This document shows, piece after piece, positions 15,634 to 24,795 of a DNA stretch of 64,000 nucleotides; the stretch's first letter is position 1, and each line of letters starts with the position of its first letter. A program made the position numbers and the translations under genes. The stretch comes from SZUA-430 sp034440175 (GTDB taxonomy: Bacteria; Pseudomonadota; Alphaproteobacteria; Micropepsales; Micropepsaceae): NCBI GenBank assembly GCA_034440175.1, contig JAWXBO010000134.1:3080-67079 (forward strand), given 5' to 3'. The notes under the pieces were generated by a model, which ran no database searches, was not told the DNA's origin, and saw only the letters and a list, made by a program, of their open reading frames with translations.

Positions 15634-18462
15634 CTATTTCGGCAGCACCCGAATATCCACCCGGCGCTTGTCATCGAGAAACGCGTTGGCGACTTCGATG
15701 ACATCGTCGGCTGTAATTGAACTGATATCGTTTAGCGCCGAACGCACGCGATCCAGGTTGCGCGGGTCGGATTGCGCGTCGCTGAGGGCCTCGAGCCAAT
15801 AGGCGTTCGTCGATTCCGCCGCGTAGTGCTGATAGAGCAGCGGCTTGCGGGCGCGATCCAGGAGATCGGCCGACAATGTTCCATCGCGCAATTCATCAGT
15901 GATTTTGCCTAGCGTGGTGAAAAACAGATCGGCTGCATCGGGTTTGGGCTCGACGCCGGCGACGATGTAGCCATAGCCCTTGATCGAGCGCGACGACCAA
16001 TAGTGCCCGAACGGTGTGTAGGTCCCGCCTTGCGCTTCACGCACCTCGTCGATCAGGCGCAGCTGCAGGACTTCGTTCAAAACGCTAATGACGCGTTCAC
16101 GCTTTGAGTCGGAAAACAGATCCGGTCCCGGCCACACAGCCGCCACTGCGGCTTGGTCGGCACGGCCGTTATGGCGGAATTCAAGCGCACGTCCCGTTTG
16201 CGGAAAGCGCACCGCCAATGCCGTATCAGACAGTTTGAATTTCGGGTCCCGCGGGGGGAGCGCTCCGAAAGTTTTGGCCACGGCCTCAATTGCATCTTCG
16301 ACTTTGACATGGCCCACGATCGTGACTTCCAGTGGCGCCCGCGCCAATGCCGGAGAGATCGCTGCTTTGACGTCATTCATCGTCAGCGCTTTAAGCTCCG
16401 CCACCGACGGCACGGCCCAGCGCGGATCTCCGTCGTGCAGCACGCCCTGCAACTCACGCGAAAGCACGCCTGTTGCTTTCGACGTTTGCTCGCGTTGCTG
16501 ACCGTCGGCCGCTGACTGAATCCGGCGCAGGCCATCGGGCCGGTACGCCGGATCGGTGCTGAACGCTGCCAGCACTTGCAATTGCAACAGCACATCGCGT
16601 TCGACCGTATCGCCGGACAGTTGGAACTTGTCTTCGTCAACACCCAGATTGATTCCCGCAAAATGTCCGGGCTCCGTTTGCTCGAGTTCTTGCATTTCAA
16701 GCCGGCCCAGGCCGCCCTCGACAAATCCGAAAGGCAAAGCCCAACTCAGGCCACGTTTGTTTTGCGGAAGGGCAAGGTACCCGCCCGGCATCCGTACAAT
16801 TACACCGACGCGATCCTTTTCATACGCCGTCGATTTGACGTTCAACATGACGCCATTTGAAAACCGCACCAGCGTTGCACCAATGTCGGACAAATTTTTG
16901 CGCTCGGTGACGACGCCCTTGGTGCCGAAGTCGCGATAGGTGAACTCTTTGATTTCGTCTTTTCCCGGCGGCACCACCGCAACCTTGGCGCTCAGGGCGT
17001 AGGCATTGCGCACGGCGGGCAAGCCGCCGGCAATCGGCTCGGAGGCTGCTATGAAAATGAGCGGCCCTACACCGCTGACCGAGGCTTTCAACGCCTGGGT
17101 GACGGACGATGCTTTAAGCCCTGCAATACTCTGCGTATACAGATCGAGGTCCGTCTTGGGGTCGGTCGGTACGCGATTGGAATTGATCGATCCCAGGATC
17201 AGGTCGGCCACATCCATGTTCGTGCGCGTGTTGGCGTTGGCGGCGACGAGCAGATATGGAGAACGCTGTTCCAGCGCCTCGCGCTCAATCTCGCTTTGCT
17301 GCAATCCATGCACCAGTGCGCGGCGCAGCTCTTGTTCTGCCGCCGCAATCCCTCGCGCCCACTCGCCCGACTTTGTGCGCACCGTCAACGCGGTCACCAC
17401 ACCGCCGCCGCGAACGACGTCGCGGTCAATCTGCGCGTCGATGAAGGGTGGATCAGCCTGGCGCGACAGCTTGCTCAAGCGGCGATTGACCACCGTGTAG
17501 GCGACAATGCGGTGATGGGTCTCCTTGCGCCGAGCCGTTGTGTCCAGGCGTTGATCCTCGGGCTGCACCCAGCTGACACTCAGTGTTTCCTCCAGGCCAG
17601 GCTGGACCACCTGGGCTGCGTCAAGGCCGCGTGGTTTGGGACGGCCGAAATCTTCTGCGGGCGGTTGCGCACCCGGTTGCGACCAATCGGAAAACACGGC
17701 CACAACTTTGGCCTCGATCACAGCCGGATCGAGATCGCCTGCAACCACCAGCAAAGCCCGTTCAGGCCGGTAAAAGCGCTGATAAAAGCTTTTGAGCTGG
17801 TCAGTGCTGGCCGAGCGGATAAACGCTGTGTCCCCAATCGGCGAGCGCCGCGTATATTTTTGCCCGGCAAAGAGCAGATCAAGCTGCGCCAGTGCGGCCC
17901 TGATCCCGGGCGTGTCGCGCGCCCGCTCTTCGGAAAGGATTACCCCGCGCTCGCGTTCGATGGCTGCCTGCGACAGCGTCAATCGCCCGACGATTTCACG
18001 CAAGACTTTGAAACCGGAATTCAGGATCTCTGTGCGTACGCTGGGCAGCGACAACGAAAACGTGGTGTTGTCATAGTCGGTCGCAGCGTTTGCCGCCGAT
18101 CCGATCTGCATGCCCATGCGCTGCAGCACACGGAACATTTCGCCTTCCGGATAGTTCTGCGATCCATTGAAGGCCATGTGTTCCAGGAAATGCGCAACAC
18201 CGCGTTCGTCGTCGCGCTCGTGCAGCGAACCCGCGTCGATGCGCATCCGCAGGGACAGCGTGCCCTCGGGATTGGCGTTGCGTTTGATCGCGTAGCGCAT
18301 GCCGTTGGGCAATACGCCGAATTTGATGGAGGGGTCCGGCCGAAGGTCGCTGCCCGTTTGCGGCCACGATGGCTTTGCGTGGCTTGCGGGCGCTGCCAGC
18401 TGCAGCGCCAAGATGATCCACATGACGCTGATAGAGCGCCAAACCAACTTCGGCCTTTGCAT
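15634..18462 (-). CDS. Large secreted M16 zinc metallopeptidase
   Basis: A 942-aa insulinase-family protease with a signal peptide (hydrophobic core VMWIILALQLAAPASHA). The inverted zinc motif is intact: GVAHFLEHMAFNG with His91, Glu94 (catalytic) and His95, and a downstream Glu in the LSEER region as the expected third ligand. The four M16 subdomains appear in order, with PEGTLSLRMRIDAGSLHE first and GYGYIVAGVEPKPDAADLF near the end. It probably works in the periplasm on peptides. ATG 18462 was preferred to TTG 18474 because GAGGGA lies just upstream. It converges with epmB with 4 bp between stops. Confidence 0.92.
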   Translation of the reverse strand: MQRPKLVWRSISVMWIILALQLAAPASHAKPSWPQTGSDLRPDPSIKFGVLPNGMRYAIKRNANPEGTLSLRMRIDAGSLHERDDERGVAHFLEHMAFNGSQNYPEGEMFRVLQRMGMQIGSAANAATDYDNTTFSLSLPSVRTEILNSGFKVLREIVGRLTLSQAAIERERGVILSEERARDTPGIRAALAQLDLLFAGQKYTRRSPIGDTAFIRSASTDQLKSFYQRFYRPERALLVVAGDLDPAVIEAKVVAVFSDWSQPGAQPPAEDFGRPKPRGLDAAQVVQPGLEETLSVSWVQPEDQRLDTTARRKETHHRIVAYTVVNRRLSKLSRQADPPFIDAQIDRDVVRGGGVVTALTVRTKSGEWARGIAAAEQELRRALVHGLQQSEIEREALEQRSPYLLVAANANTRTNMDVADLILGSINSNRVPTDPKTDLDLYTQSIAGLKASSVTQALKASVSGVGPLIFIAASEPIAGGLPAVRNAYALSAKVAVVPPGKDEIKEFTYRDFGTKGVVTERKNLSDIGATLVRFSNGVMLNVKSTAYEKDRVGVIVRMPGGYLALPQNKRGLSWALPFGFVEGGLGRLEMQELEQTEPGHFAGINLGVDEDKFQLSGDTVERDVLLQLQVLAAFSTDPAYRPDGLRRIQSAADGQQREQTSKATGVLSRELQGVLHDGDPRWAVPSVAELKALTMNDVKAAISPALARAPLEVTIVGHVKVEDAIEAVAKTFGALPPRDPKFKLSDTALAVRFPQTGRALEFRHNGRADQAAVAAVWPGPDLFSDSKRERVISVLNEVLQLRLIDEVREAQGGTYTPFGHYWSSRSIKGYGYIVAGVEPKPDAADLFFTTLGKITDELRDGTLSADLLDRARKPLLYQHYAAESTNAYWLEALSDAQSDPRNLDRVRSALNDISSITADDVIEVANAFLDDKRRVDIRVLPK

Positions 18463-18789
18463 CGAATCCCTCAACTCTTACGAACAGCCAAAGACCGGCG
18501 AACACGGCGCCCGGGCAACCAACGCCCGGGTGCGCTGCAGTATGACTATTTAAGACGCATTGTGCACCACACATTGCGGACATATCGCAAGCTAATCCGC
18601 CATTTCAAGGTATAACCCCTTCGATTTTCGCAGTCTGCGCAAAGGCGCCAGCACTGAAAAACCCACATTTGAGCACCAACACCGACGCTCCCAAAGGCGC
18701 CAGCAGCCAGAACTGGGTGAGCGAAAGCTTATCGCGCGCGTTTTAGCAGAGGCAGCCCGTGAGGCGCATGCGATGCTTGATCAGCCGAT
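18463..18789. other. Intergenic stretch upstream of the toxin remnant
   Basis: No gene seen. It contains AAAGGCGCCAGCA twice (about 18640 and 18695) and a GC-rich inverted repeat, CCGGGC-aaccaac-GCCCGG, near 18509-18533 in the 5' leader of the M16 peptidase gene. Neither has a clear function. Confidence 0.35.
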
Positions 18790-19002
18790 AAAGAATTGCC
18801 TGGTATTGCTGGCCGGAAGTGTGCCGGGGCTCACTGCGGTTGCGGTGCAGGTGAGGCTCGTAACTACGATGGAACAAGTCAAACTCGCGTGAACGGGAAT
18901 GGGGCTGCATGATTCCAGTTGCCGCCGTACTCTCGGGACAGTTGCAAGAGCCCAAAAGCCAAGGCGCATCTGGCTGACTATGAAGACAGGATCAAAATAT
19001 GA
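18790..19002 (+). pseudogene. Decayed HigB/RelE-type toxin gene
   Basis: Directly before the antitoxin gene, translated fragments in different frames match the end of the toxin normally paired with it. GAGEARNYDG resembles the core strand before the RVYF motif, VAAVLSGQLQEPK resembles the VVLLLSGGDKSTQ strand, and AKAHLADYEDRIKI resembles the C-terminal helix; the last overlaps the antitoxin start as ATGA, as in intact loci. At least two frameshifts separate the fragments. The reading is by pattern, not by alignment, so the boundaries are approximate. Confidence 0.5.
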
Positions 19003-19289
19003 AACCAAGCAGATCATATACTGAAACCCGCCGGAAGATGCTCAAGAACCCGAAAGTGGCAGCGATCTATCTGGAAGAATGTCTTCAGGACGGTGACATG
19101 GAATTGTTCACGGCCGCACTCCGGCACGTCGCCGATGCGAGGGGTGGTGTGGCTTTGCTTTCGAAAGAGACCCGTCTCAACCGCGAGGCTCTCTATCGTA
19201 CACTTTCGCAGGGCGGCAACCCAAGGCTCGACACGCTCGCCAAAGTACTGGCGGCAATGGGCTTGCGTATCGGCGTGGTTCCAGCCTGA
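18999..19289 (+). CDS. HigA-like antitoxin / prophage-type DNA-binding protein
   Basis: A 96-aa protein with the family opening DGDMELFTAALRHVADARG followed by a helix-turn-helix: VALLSKETRLNREALYRTL and the closing PRLDTLAKVLAAMGLRIG. This family is the antidote of RelE/HigB-like addiction modules and usually also represses the operon. Its start overlaps the remains of the toxin gene, which looks inactivated, so it may be an orphan antitoxin. Complete length. Confidence 0.85.
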   Translation: MKPSRSYTETRRKMLKNPKVAAIYLEECLQDGDMELFTAALRHVADARGGVALLSKETRLNREALYRTLSQGGNPRLDTLAKVLAAMGLRIGVVPA

Positions 19290-19685
19290 GGGCTAATATA
19301 ATGTAGTCTTTGTCCATCGGAAGCGGCGCGAAGCAGTTTTACCCGCATACAACAACCAGGGGCTGCCCCCAAAAGCAAAACAGCAATGAACTCGACACTT
19401 AACCCATATTCCACGCTACTGTTCAAGCCGGAGGAAATCTACTCTGACCCCGAAATGCGCCGCGAGCAGTTCAGTGGTGACACGATGCAGGAGCGCGCTG
19501 AACCTTACCTTCTTTAGTCCCTTTGCGACGTGTCGTACGCGCTCAAGACCGGGGGACACACTTGACCCAGCGGAAGGCAACACGACCCTGCGCGTTATCG
19601 CGAGTGCATGGCCTATCCCACGCGGTCCGAGACCCTAGCATCTGCAGAAGTCATGCGGAGGCTGTTACTTAGTAGCTGGATTGTC

Positions 19686-19997
19686 TTACATGCTCACGAT
19701 ATAGAAATCCACTCTGATCCCGATTCGTCTAACGTCGGCTTTGGTGACTTCGTATTCGGGCGCGTAGCTCTTTGCCTGAACCGCCCATGTCTGACCGTTC
19801 CGGTGCTCGAAAATCAGGTCGATGCCGCGGTCACGTCCCCAGCGCCCCGGCCACTCGACCCACAGCCAGACCCGCGCAACTTGCGTGGTCCACTCCGGGT
19901 CAGTGATCAGGAACCATTTGACGAAATGCTCGAACTGCTTGCCCCGCTTGCCGGGGTCGCGGTCGAGGCTCGTCAAAAGTTGTTGGAAGCTAGACAT
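19686..19997 (-). pseudogene. N-terminal fragment of an Mrr-type endonuclease/helicase protein
   Basis: The 103 codons match the start of large restriction-type proteins: FQQLLTSLDRDPGKRGKQF, then VWLWVEWPGRWGRDRGIDL and the PD-(D/E)xK core GIDLIFEH followed by AVQAKSYAPEYEVTKADV. In complete relatives a helicase and often a methylase domain follow for over a thousand residues; here the frame stops shortly after the nuclease core (end RIGIRVDFYIVSM). No downstream part is present. It is therefore a broken gene, probably left from a defence system. Confidence 0.7.
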
Positions 19998-20151
19998 TCA
20001 GGTTTGGCTGGATCTAGGCGGCCGAAAGAGCGTGCCTACAATTATCTGATTTATGCGAAATCGACGACGACTTTGTAAAACGGGGACTGGCCAAAAAAAA
20101 ATATGGCACCGGTGAGCGTTCGGTGAGCGGCTTGCAATTTACATTTTTGGA

Positions 20152-20225
20152 TTGACTTGTTGGATAAATGTTCTATTTATGTTCCTTTCGGTGCAGGGTC
20201 CGCCCTGTTTGCCGCTGCGACTTGA
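20152..20225 (+). promoter_or_regulatory. SOS-type promoter element, copy A
   Basis: TTGACT (20152-20157), a 16-nt spacer and TATTTA (20174-20179) form a good sigma-70 promoter. The alphaproteobacterial LexA pattern GTTC-TATTTAT-GTTC (20170-20184) covers its -10. After 29 nt comes GCTGCGACTTGA (20214-20225), shared with copies B (25105-25187) and C (42827-42909). No protein gene starts within 700 bp downstream. Confidence 0.6.
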
Positions 20226-20770
20226 AACGTGCATGCGTGACCCAAAGCTTCTGGCCCCTTGCCGGCGGACGGGAGAGCTGTGGGTTTGGTCCACCTTGAG
20301 ATTTCTGATCAAAGTCAACTCGCAGGCGCAAGCCCGTGCATGTTGGCTGCACACTAAATGGAAATGGCTAAATCATGCCAAACTTATGGTTAAAAGTCGT
20401 TTTAGAAATGGCGGAAATGCTTATCGTGCACAAGTGCACGGGAAATCGAGAGATATACCCCCTGCCACCCGTTTCAGCCAATATCATGATTAACGCCTGG
20501 CGACTGGTTCGGTGCCGGCTGCTTTCCACAGGCGTTTGGGGATGCATAATTTCGTTCGGCTCATCTGATTCTAACGCTGAGTTTTGGACGTAATTTGGGG
20601 CGTGAAGCAGGAAGAGTCAGTGTCGCCAAGGTGTTGGCTCTGACTCCGGAGCCTGGGACAGGGATGGGGTGTAAAATGCATCCGTCCGCACCGCACTGTG
20701 GTGAGCGCGCCACGAGGTGCGTGAGTCTGATTTTCCCACCGTGGTTTCCCGGTGATCTCCACAGATCGAG

Positions 20771-20818
20771 GCACAAAATATAGTAGTTCCTAACGCCGAT
20801 TAACACAAAATCTATTGC
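20771..20818 (+). promoter_or_regulatory. Pair of NrdR-like boxes upstream of nrdJ
   Basis: Two 16-bp sites, GCACAAAATATAGTAG (20771-20786) and ACACAAAATCTATTGC (20803-20818), each match 12 of 16 positions of the NrdR consensus by hand. Their starts are 32 bp apart, the three-helical-turn spacing known for NrdR pairs. They lie 180-230 bp before nrdJ, a class II ribonucleotide reductase and a known type of NrdR target. Confidence 0.6.
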
Positions 20819-20828
20819 GGCAATCAAA

Positions 20829-20843
20829 ATGTAGGTACTACAT
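20829..20843. promoter_or_regulatory. Palindrome ATGTAG-GTA-CTACAT
   Basis: A perfect 6+3+6 inverted repeat 10 bp after the second NrdR-like box. It may be an additional operator for nrdJ or belong to its promoter; nothing else identifies it. Confidence 0.35.
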
Positions 20844-20998
20844 AGGGGTCCCTGCCAGCGCCTGTTTTCGAGGAGGTTTGGGACGCAAAAGCGCGATGGC
20901 CGAACCCATGGTTTGGCTGGCCGCCCGTCCCAAAAAACCAAGAGGTGCCGGCAGGCGATTGTTGGGCACGAAGGGCAATCTAAAAAGGGCTGTTAGGC

Positions 20999-23900
20999 AT
21001 GCGTATCGACCGTTGTTTTACCGTTGAAGGCCAATCTGCATACGAAGGCATTCCGTTTCGCTCTACCGCGAGCGAGATTCGCAATCCTGATGGCTCGGTG
21101 GTCTTCCGGCAAGACAGTATAGAGGTACCCGGACGTTGGTCGCAGGTCGCGTCCGACGTCCTCGCCCAGAAATACTTCCGCAAAGCCGGCATCGCTGCAC
21201 GGCTCAAACCGGTGGCCGAAGCAAATGTGCCTGAGTGGTTGTGGCGTAAGGCACCCGACGAAGAGGCGCTGGCGGCCCTGGAGGGCGATGCCAAAAACGT
21301 AGGTGAGACCAGCGCGCGACAAGTCTTTGACCGCCTGGCTGGAACCTGGACCTATTGGGGCTGGAAGGGCGGCTATTTCGACCAGGAAAACGACGCTCGC
21401 GCCTTCTTCGACGAAATGCGCTTCATGCTGGCCAACCAAATGGCGGCCCCCAACAGCCCTCAATGGTTCAACACCGGGCTGAACTGGGCCTACGGCATAG
21501 ACGGCCCGGCTCAGGGCCATCACTACGTTGACCATTGGACCGGCGAACTTGTTCAATCGACCAGCGCCTATGAGCATCCGCAGCCGCATGCGTGCTTCAT
21601 CCAAGGCATCAAAGACGATCTGGTCAATGAAGGCGGCATTATGGACCTGTGGGTCCGCGAAGCGCGCTTGTTCAAGTATGGCTCGGGTACGGGTTCGAAT
21701 TTCTCCGCTTTGCGCGGTTCATCCGAAAAGCTGTCGGGCGGCGGCAAGTCTTCGGGCTTGATGAGCTTCCTGAAAATCGGTGACCGCGCGGCTGGCGCCA
21801 TCAAGTCCGGCGGCACAACGCGGCGCGCGGCGAAAATGGTGATCGTCGATGTCGATCATCCGGACATCGAGGCCTTCATCGACTGGAAGGTCACTGAAGA
21901 GCAAAAAGTGGCGGCCCTTGTTGCGGGGACACGGTTGCTGAACAAGCATCTGAACGCCATCATCAAGGCTTGCGTCAATTGCAGCGCCGATGGCGACGCC
22001 TGTTTCGATCCGCAGGAAAACCCGGCCTTGAAGCGCGAAATCAAAGCCGCGCGCAAAGTCTTTATTCCGGACAACGCCATTCAGCGCGCGGTCCAGTTCG
22101 CCCGCCAAGGCTATACGTCTATGCTGATCCCGACGCTCGACACCGATTGGGATGGCGAGGCGTACTACACCGTCTCGGGGCAGAACTCGAACAACACTGT
22201 TCGCGTCACCGACGACTTCCTGCGCGCCGTCGAAAGCGATGGCGACTGGAAACTCACACGCCGCACCGACAACAAGTTGCACAAGACGCTGAAGGCGCGC
22301 GGGTTGTGGGACAAGATCGCCGAAGCCGCCTGGCAATGCGCCGATCCGGGCTTGCAATTTCACACGACGATCAACGACTGGCACACCTGCCCCGCCTCGG
22401 GCCCGATCCGCGCCTCCAATCCGTGCTCGGAATACATGTTCCTCGACGACACGGCTTGCAATCTTGCTTCGTTGAATTTGCTCGCCTTCCGCAAGGAAAT
22501 GCCGGACGGGCGCAAAGTGTTTGACGTCGTCGCCTACGAGCACGCGGTACGCCTGTGGACCATCGTGCTGGAAATTTCGGTGATGATGGCGCAATTCCCG
22601 TCCAGGGAAATCGCGCAGCTCTCCTACAAGTACCGCACGCTTGGTTTGGGCTACGCCAACATTGGCGGGTTGTTGATGTCATCGGGTATCGCTTATGACA
22701 GCAAGCAAGGCCGGGCTGTTGCCGGCGCGCTTGCCGCCTTGATGACCGGCGCCTCATATGCAACGTCGGCGGCAATGGCGCGGGAACTGGGCGCCTTCAA
22801 AGGTTATGCCAACAACACCGAGCACATGTTGCGCGTCATTCGCAATCACCGCCGCGCGGCGCATGGCACGGTCGATGGGTACGAAAAACTTGCGATCAAG
22901 CCGGTTCCTCTGAGCGCCATCGAAATGCCGGCGCAGGGATACGAAGGCCTGATTGACCGCGCGCGCGGCAGCTGGGACGAAGCTCTGGCACAAGGGACAC
23001 TTTACGGGTACCGCAACGCCCAGACGACAGTCATCGCGCCGACGGGTACGATCGGCTTGGTTATGGATTGCGACACCACGGGGATCGAGCCTGATTTCGC
23101 GCTGGTCAAATTCAAAAAGCTGGCCGGCGGCGGATACTTTAAAATCATCAACCAGTCTGTCCCTGAAGCACTGCGCGTGCTGGGATACCGCCCGGAACAG
23201 ATCGAGGCGACCATCAACTACGCCGTCGGTCATGGCACGCTCAACGGCTCACCGGGCGTCAACCACGAATGGCTGAAGCTCAAAGGCTTTGGCGAGAAGG
23301 AACTGGCGTCAGTCGAGGCGGCCCTCGCCACGGCGTTTGACATTCGCTTTGTCTTCAACAAATGGACGCTGGGCGAAGAGTTCTGCACCACGCAATTGGG
23401 CTTGGCGCCGGATCGCATGGACACGGCCGATTTCGACCTGCTGGCCGAATTGGGCTTCACGAAGAGCGAGATCGACGCCGCCAATATCTATTGCTGCGGC
23501 GCGATGACCCTGGAAGGGGCGCCGCATATCAAGGACGAGCATCTGTCTGTGTTCGATTGCGCCAACCCTTGCGGGCGAACGGGCAAGCGCGCCCTTTCGG
23601 TCGACAGCCACATTTTCATGCTGGCCGCGGCCCAACCGTTCATCTCGGGCGCCATCTCCAAGACCATCAACATGCCCAACAGCGCGACGGTCCAGGACTG
23701 CGCCAACGCGTACATGAAGTCGTGGAAGCTGGCGCTCAAAGCCAACGCGCTCTATCGCGACGGGTCGAAACTGTCTCAACCGCTGGCGTCGACGATCCTG
23801 TCGGGTGAAGACGACGAGGACGATCTCCTCGACCTGCTGCCCGACATGTCGCAAACAGCGCGTGCGCAGGCCATCGCCGAGCGCGTTGTCGAGCGCGTCA

Positions 23901-24709
23901 TCGAAATCACCAAGCGCGACCGCGAAAAACTTCCGCAGCGCCGCAAGGGCTACACGCAAAAAGCCAATGTCGGCGGGCACAAAGTCTATTTGCGCACCGG
24001 TGAATACGACGACGGACGATTGGGTGAGATCTTCATCGACATGCACAAGGAAGGTGCCGCCTTCCGCAGCCTGATGAACAGCTTTGCCATCGCCATCTCG
24101 ACAGGCTTGCAGTACGGTGTGCCGCTTGAAACTTTCGTGGCGGCGTTCACGTTTACGCGCTTTGAGCCCGCAGGTATCGTCACCGGCAACGACTCGATCA
24201 AGAATGCTACATCGGTGCTCGATTACATCTTCCGCGAACTGGCGGTGTCGTACCTTGGACGCCATGATCTCGCTCATGTCGTTCCGGGCAATCCGGACGG
24301 TTCGGAAATTGGCGGCGGCGAAAACGAGGGCGCACGGCCACCGGCACCGCAGAACCCTGCGCGGATTGTTTCATCCGGCTTGGTGCGCGGTCAAATCCCG
24401 CAACAGCTGGTAGTCTTTGCCGGCGGCCAAACGGCCGTGCGCACCGAGACTACGATCGTAACCGCGCGTGCCGCCACCAGCGAAATCGTGCTGGAAGCAC
24501 CGCGCCGCAACCCCGTCGCTCAGGCCATCGAAGTGGTTGAGCGCGAAGTGGCAATCACAACGTCGGCTTCTCGGGTCCGGAAAATTCAAGAGGCGCGCAT
24601 CAAGGGGTACGAGGGCGATGCCTGCAGTAATTGCGGAAACTTTACGCTGGTGAGAAACGGCACGTGCATGAAATGCGACAGCTGCGGAACGACGACGGGC
24701 TGCAGCTGA
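20999..24709 (+). CDS. nrdJ: Adenosylcobalamin-dependent (class II) ribonucleotide reductase
   Basis: A 1236-aa enzyme that reduces ribonucleotides to deoxyribonucleotides with a B12-generated thiyl radical and therefore works with or without oxygen. Recognisable parts are GSGTGSNFSALRGSSEKLS, the catalytic segment ASNPCSEYMFLDDTACNLA (Asn-Cys-Glu triad), PTGTIGLVMDCDTTGIEPD and an ordered C-terminal zinc-ribbon with CSNC, CMKC and CGTTTGC that carries the redox cysteines. The length is typical of the alphaproteobacterial type. Likely control is by NrdR through the paired boxes upstream; no cobalamin riboswitch was seen. Confidence 0.97.
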   Translation: MRIDRCFTVEGQSAYEGIPFRSTASEIRNPDGSVVFRQDSIEVPGRWSQVASDVLAQKYFRKAGIAARLKPVAEANVPEWLWRKAPDEEALAALEGDAKNVGETSARQVFDRLAGTWTYWGWKGGYFDQENDARAFFDEMRFMLANQMAAPNSPQWFNTGLNWAYGIDGPAQGHHYVDHWTGELVQSTSAYEHPQPHACFIQGIKDDLVNEGGIMDLWVREARLFKYGSGTGSNFSALRGSSEKLSGGGKSSGLMSFLKIGDRAAGAIKSGGTTRRAAKMVIVDVDHPDIEAFIDWKVTEEQKVAALVAGTRLLNKHLNAIIKACVNCSADGDACFDPQENPALKREIKAARKVFIPDNAIQRAVQFARQGYTSMLIPTLDTDWDGEAYYTVSGQNSNNTVRVTDDFLRAVESDGDWKLTRRTDNKLHKTLKARGLWDKIAEAAWQCADPGLQFHTTINDWHTCPASGPIRASNPCSEYMFLDDTACNLASLNLLAFRKEMPDGRKVFDVVAYEHAVRLWTIVLEISVMMAQFPSREIAQLSYKYRTLGLGYANIGGLLMSSGIAYDSKQGRAVAGALAALMTGASYATSAAMARELGAFKGYANNTEHMLRVIRNHRRAAHGTVDGYEKLAIKPVPLSAIEMPAQGYEGLIDRARGSWDEALAQGTLYGYRNAQTTVIAPTGTIGLVMDCDTTGIEPDFALVKFKKLAGGGYFKIINQSVPEALRVLGYRPEQIEATINYAVGHGTLNGSPGVNHEWLKLKGFGEKELASVEAALATAFDIRFVFNKWTLGEEFCTTQLGLAPDRMDTADFDLLAELGFTKSEIDAANIYCCGAMTLEGAPHIKDEHLSVFDCANPCGRTGKRALSVDSHIFMLAAAQPFISGAISKTINMPNSATVQDCANAYMKSWKLALKANALYRDGSKLSQPLASTILSGEDDEDDLLDLLPDMSQTARAQAIAERVVERVIEITKRDREKLPQRRKGYTQKANVGGHKVYLRTGEYDDGRLGEIFIDMHKEGAAFRSLMNSFAIAISTGLQYGVPLETFVAAFTFTRFEPAGIVTGNDSIKNATSVLDYIFRELAVSYLGRHDLAHVVPGNPDGSEIGGGENEGARPPAPQNPARIVSSGLVRGQIPQQLVVFAGGQTAVRTETTIVTARAATSEIVLEAPRRNPVAQAIEVVEREVAITTSASRVRKIQEARIKGYEGDACSNCGNFTLVRNGTCMKCDSCGTTTGCS

Positions 24710-24795
24710 GACCAGGACTACAAGGGAAATGGATTGACGCGCGCGGGAGCCAAACATGGCCTCGCGCACACGGGGATCATAAGAAAGGAACGACG

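Larger units (their letters stand above)
19290..20998. other. 1.7-kb gene-poor island between antitoxin and nrdJ
   Basis: Apart from the truncated restriction-type fragment, the SOS-like element and the nrdJ promoter listed separately, I see no gene. A 43-codon frame at 19386-19517 has no family match. A perfect palindrome CGTGCAC-AA-GTGCACG is at 20425-20440. The base composition is more AT-rich and irregular than in neighbouring genes, consistent with decayed foreign DNA. Confidence 0.5.

Noticed and set aside
18509..18533. Terminator at the CCGGGC-aaccaac-GCCCGG hairpin
   Set aside because: No T-run on either side, and it lies in the 5' leader of the M16 gene.
17296..18615. A 439-codon plus-strand frame opposite the M16 peptidase
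   Set aside because: Antisense shadow; the M16 gene has intact motifs on the other strand.
19386..19517. 43-codon frame starting MNSTLNPYSTLLFK
   Set aside because: No Shine-Dalgarno, no family resemblance and located in a decayed island.
20821..20998. Cobalamin riboswitch before nrdJ
   Set aside because: Sought because the enzyme needs B12, but no B12-box or the usual conserved core was seen.
18790..21000. Prophage
   Set aside because: Antitoxin, nuclease fragment and SOS-type site suggested one, but no structural, integrase or replication genes are present.
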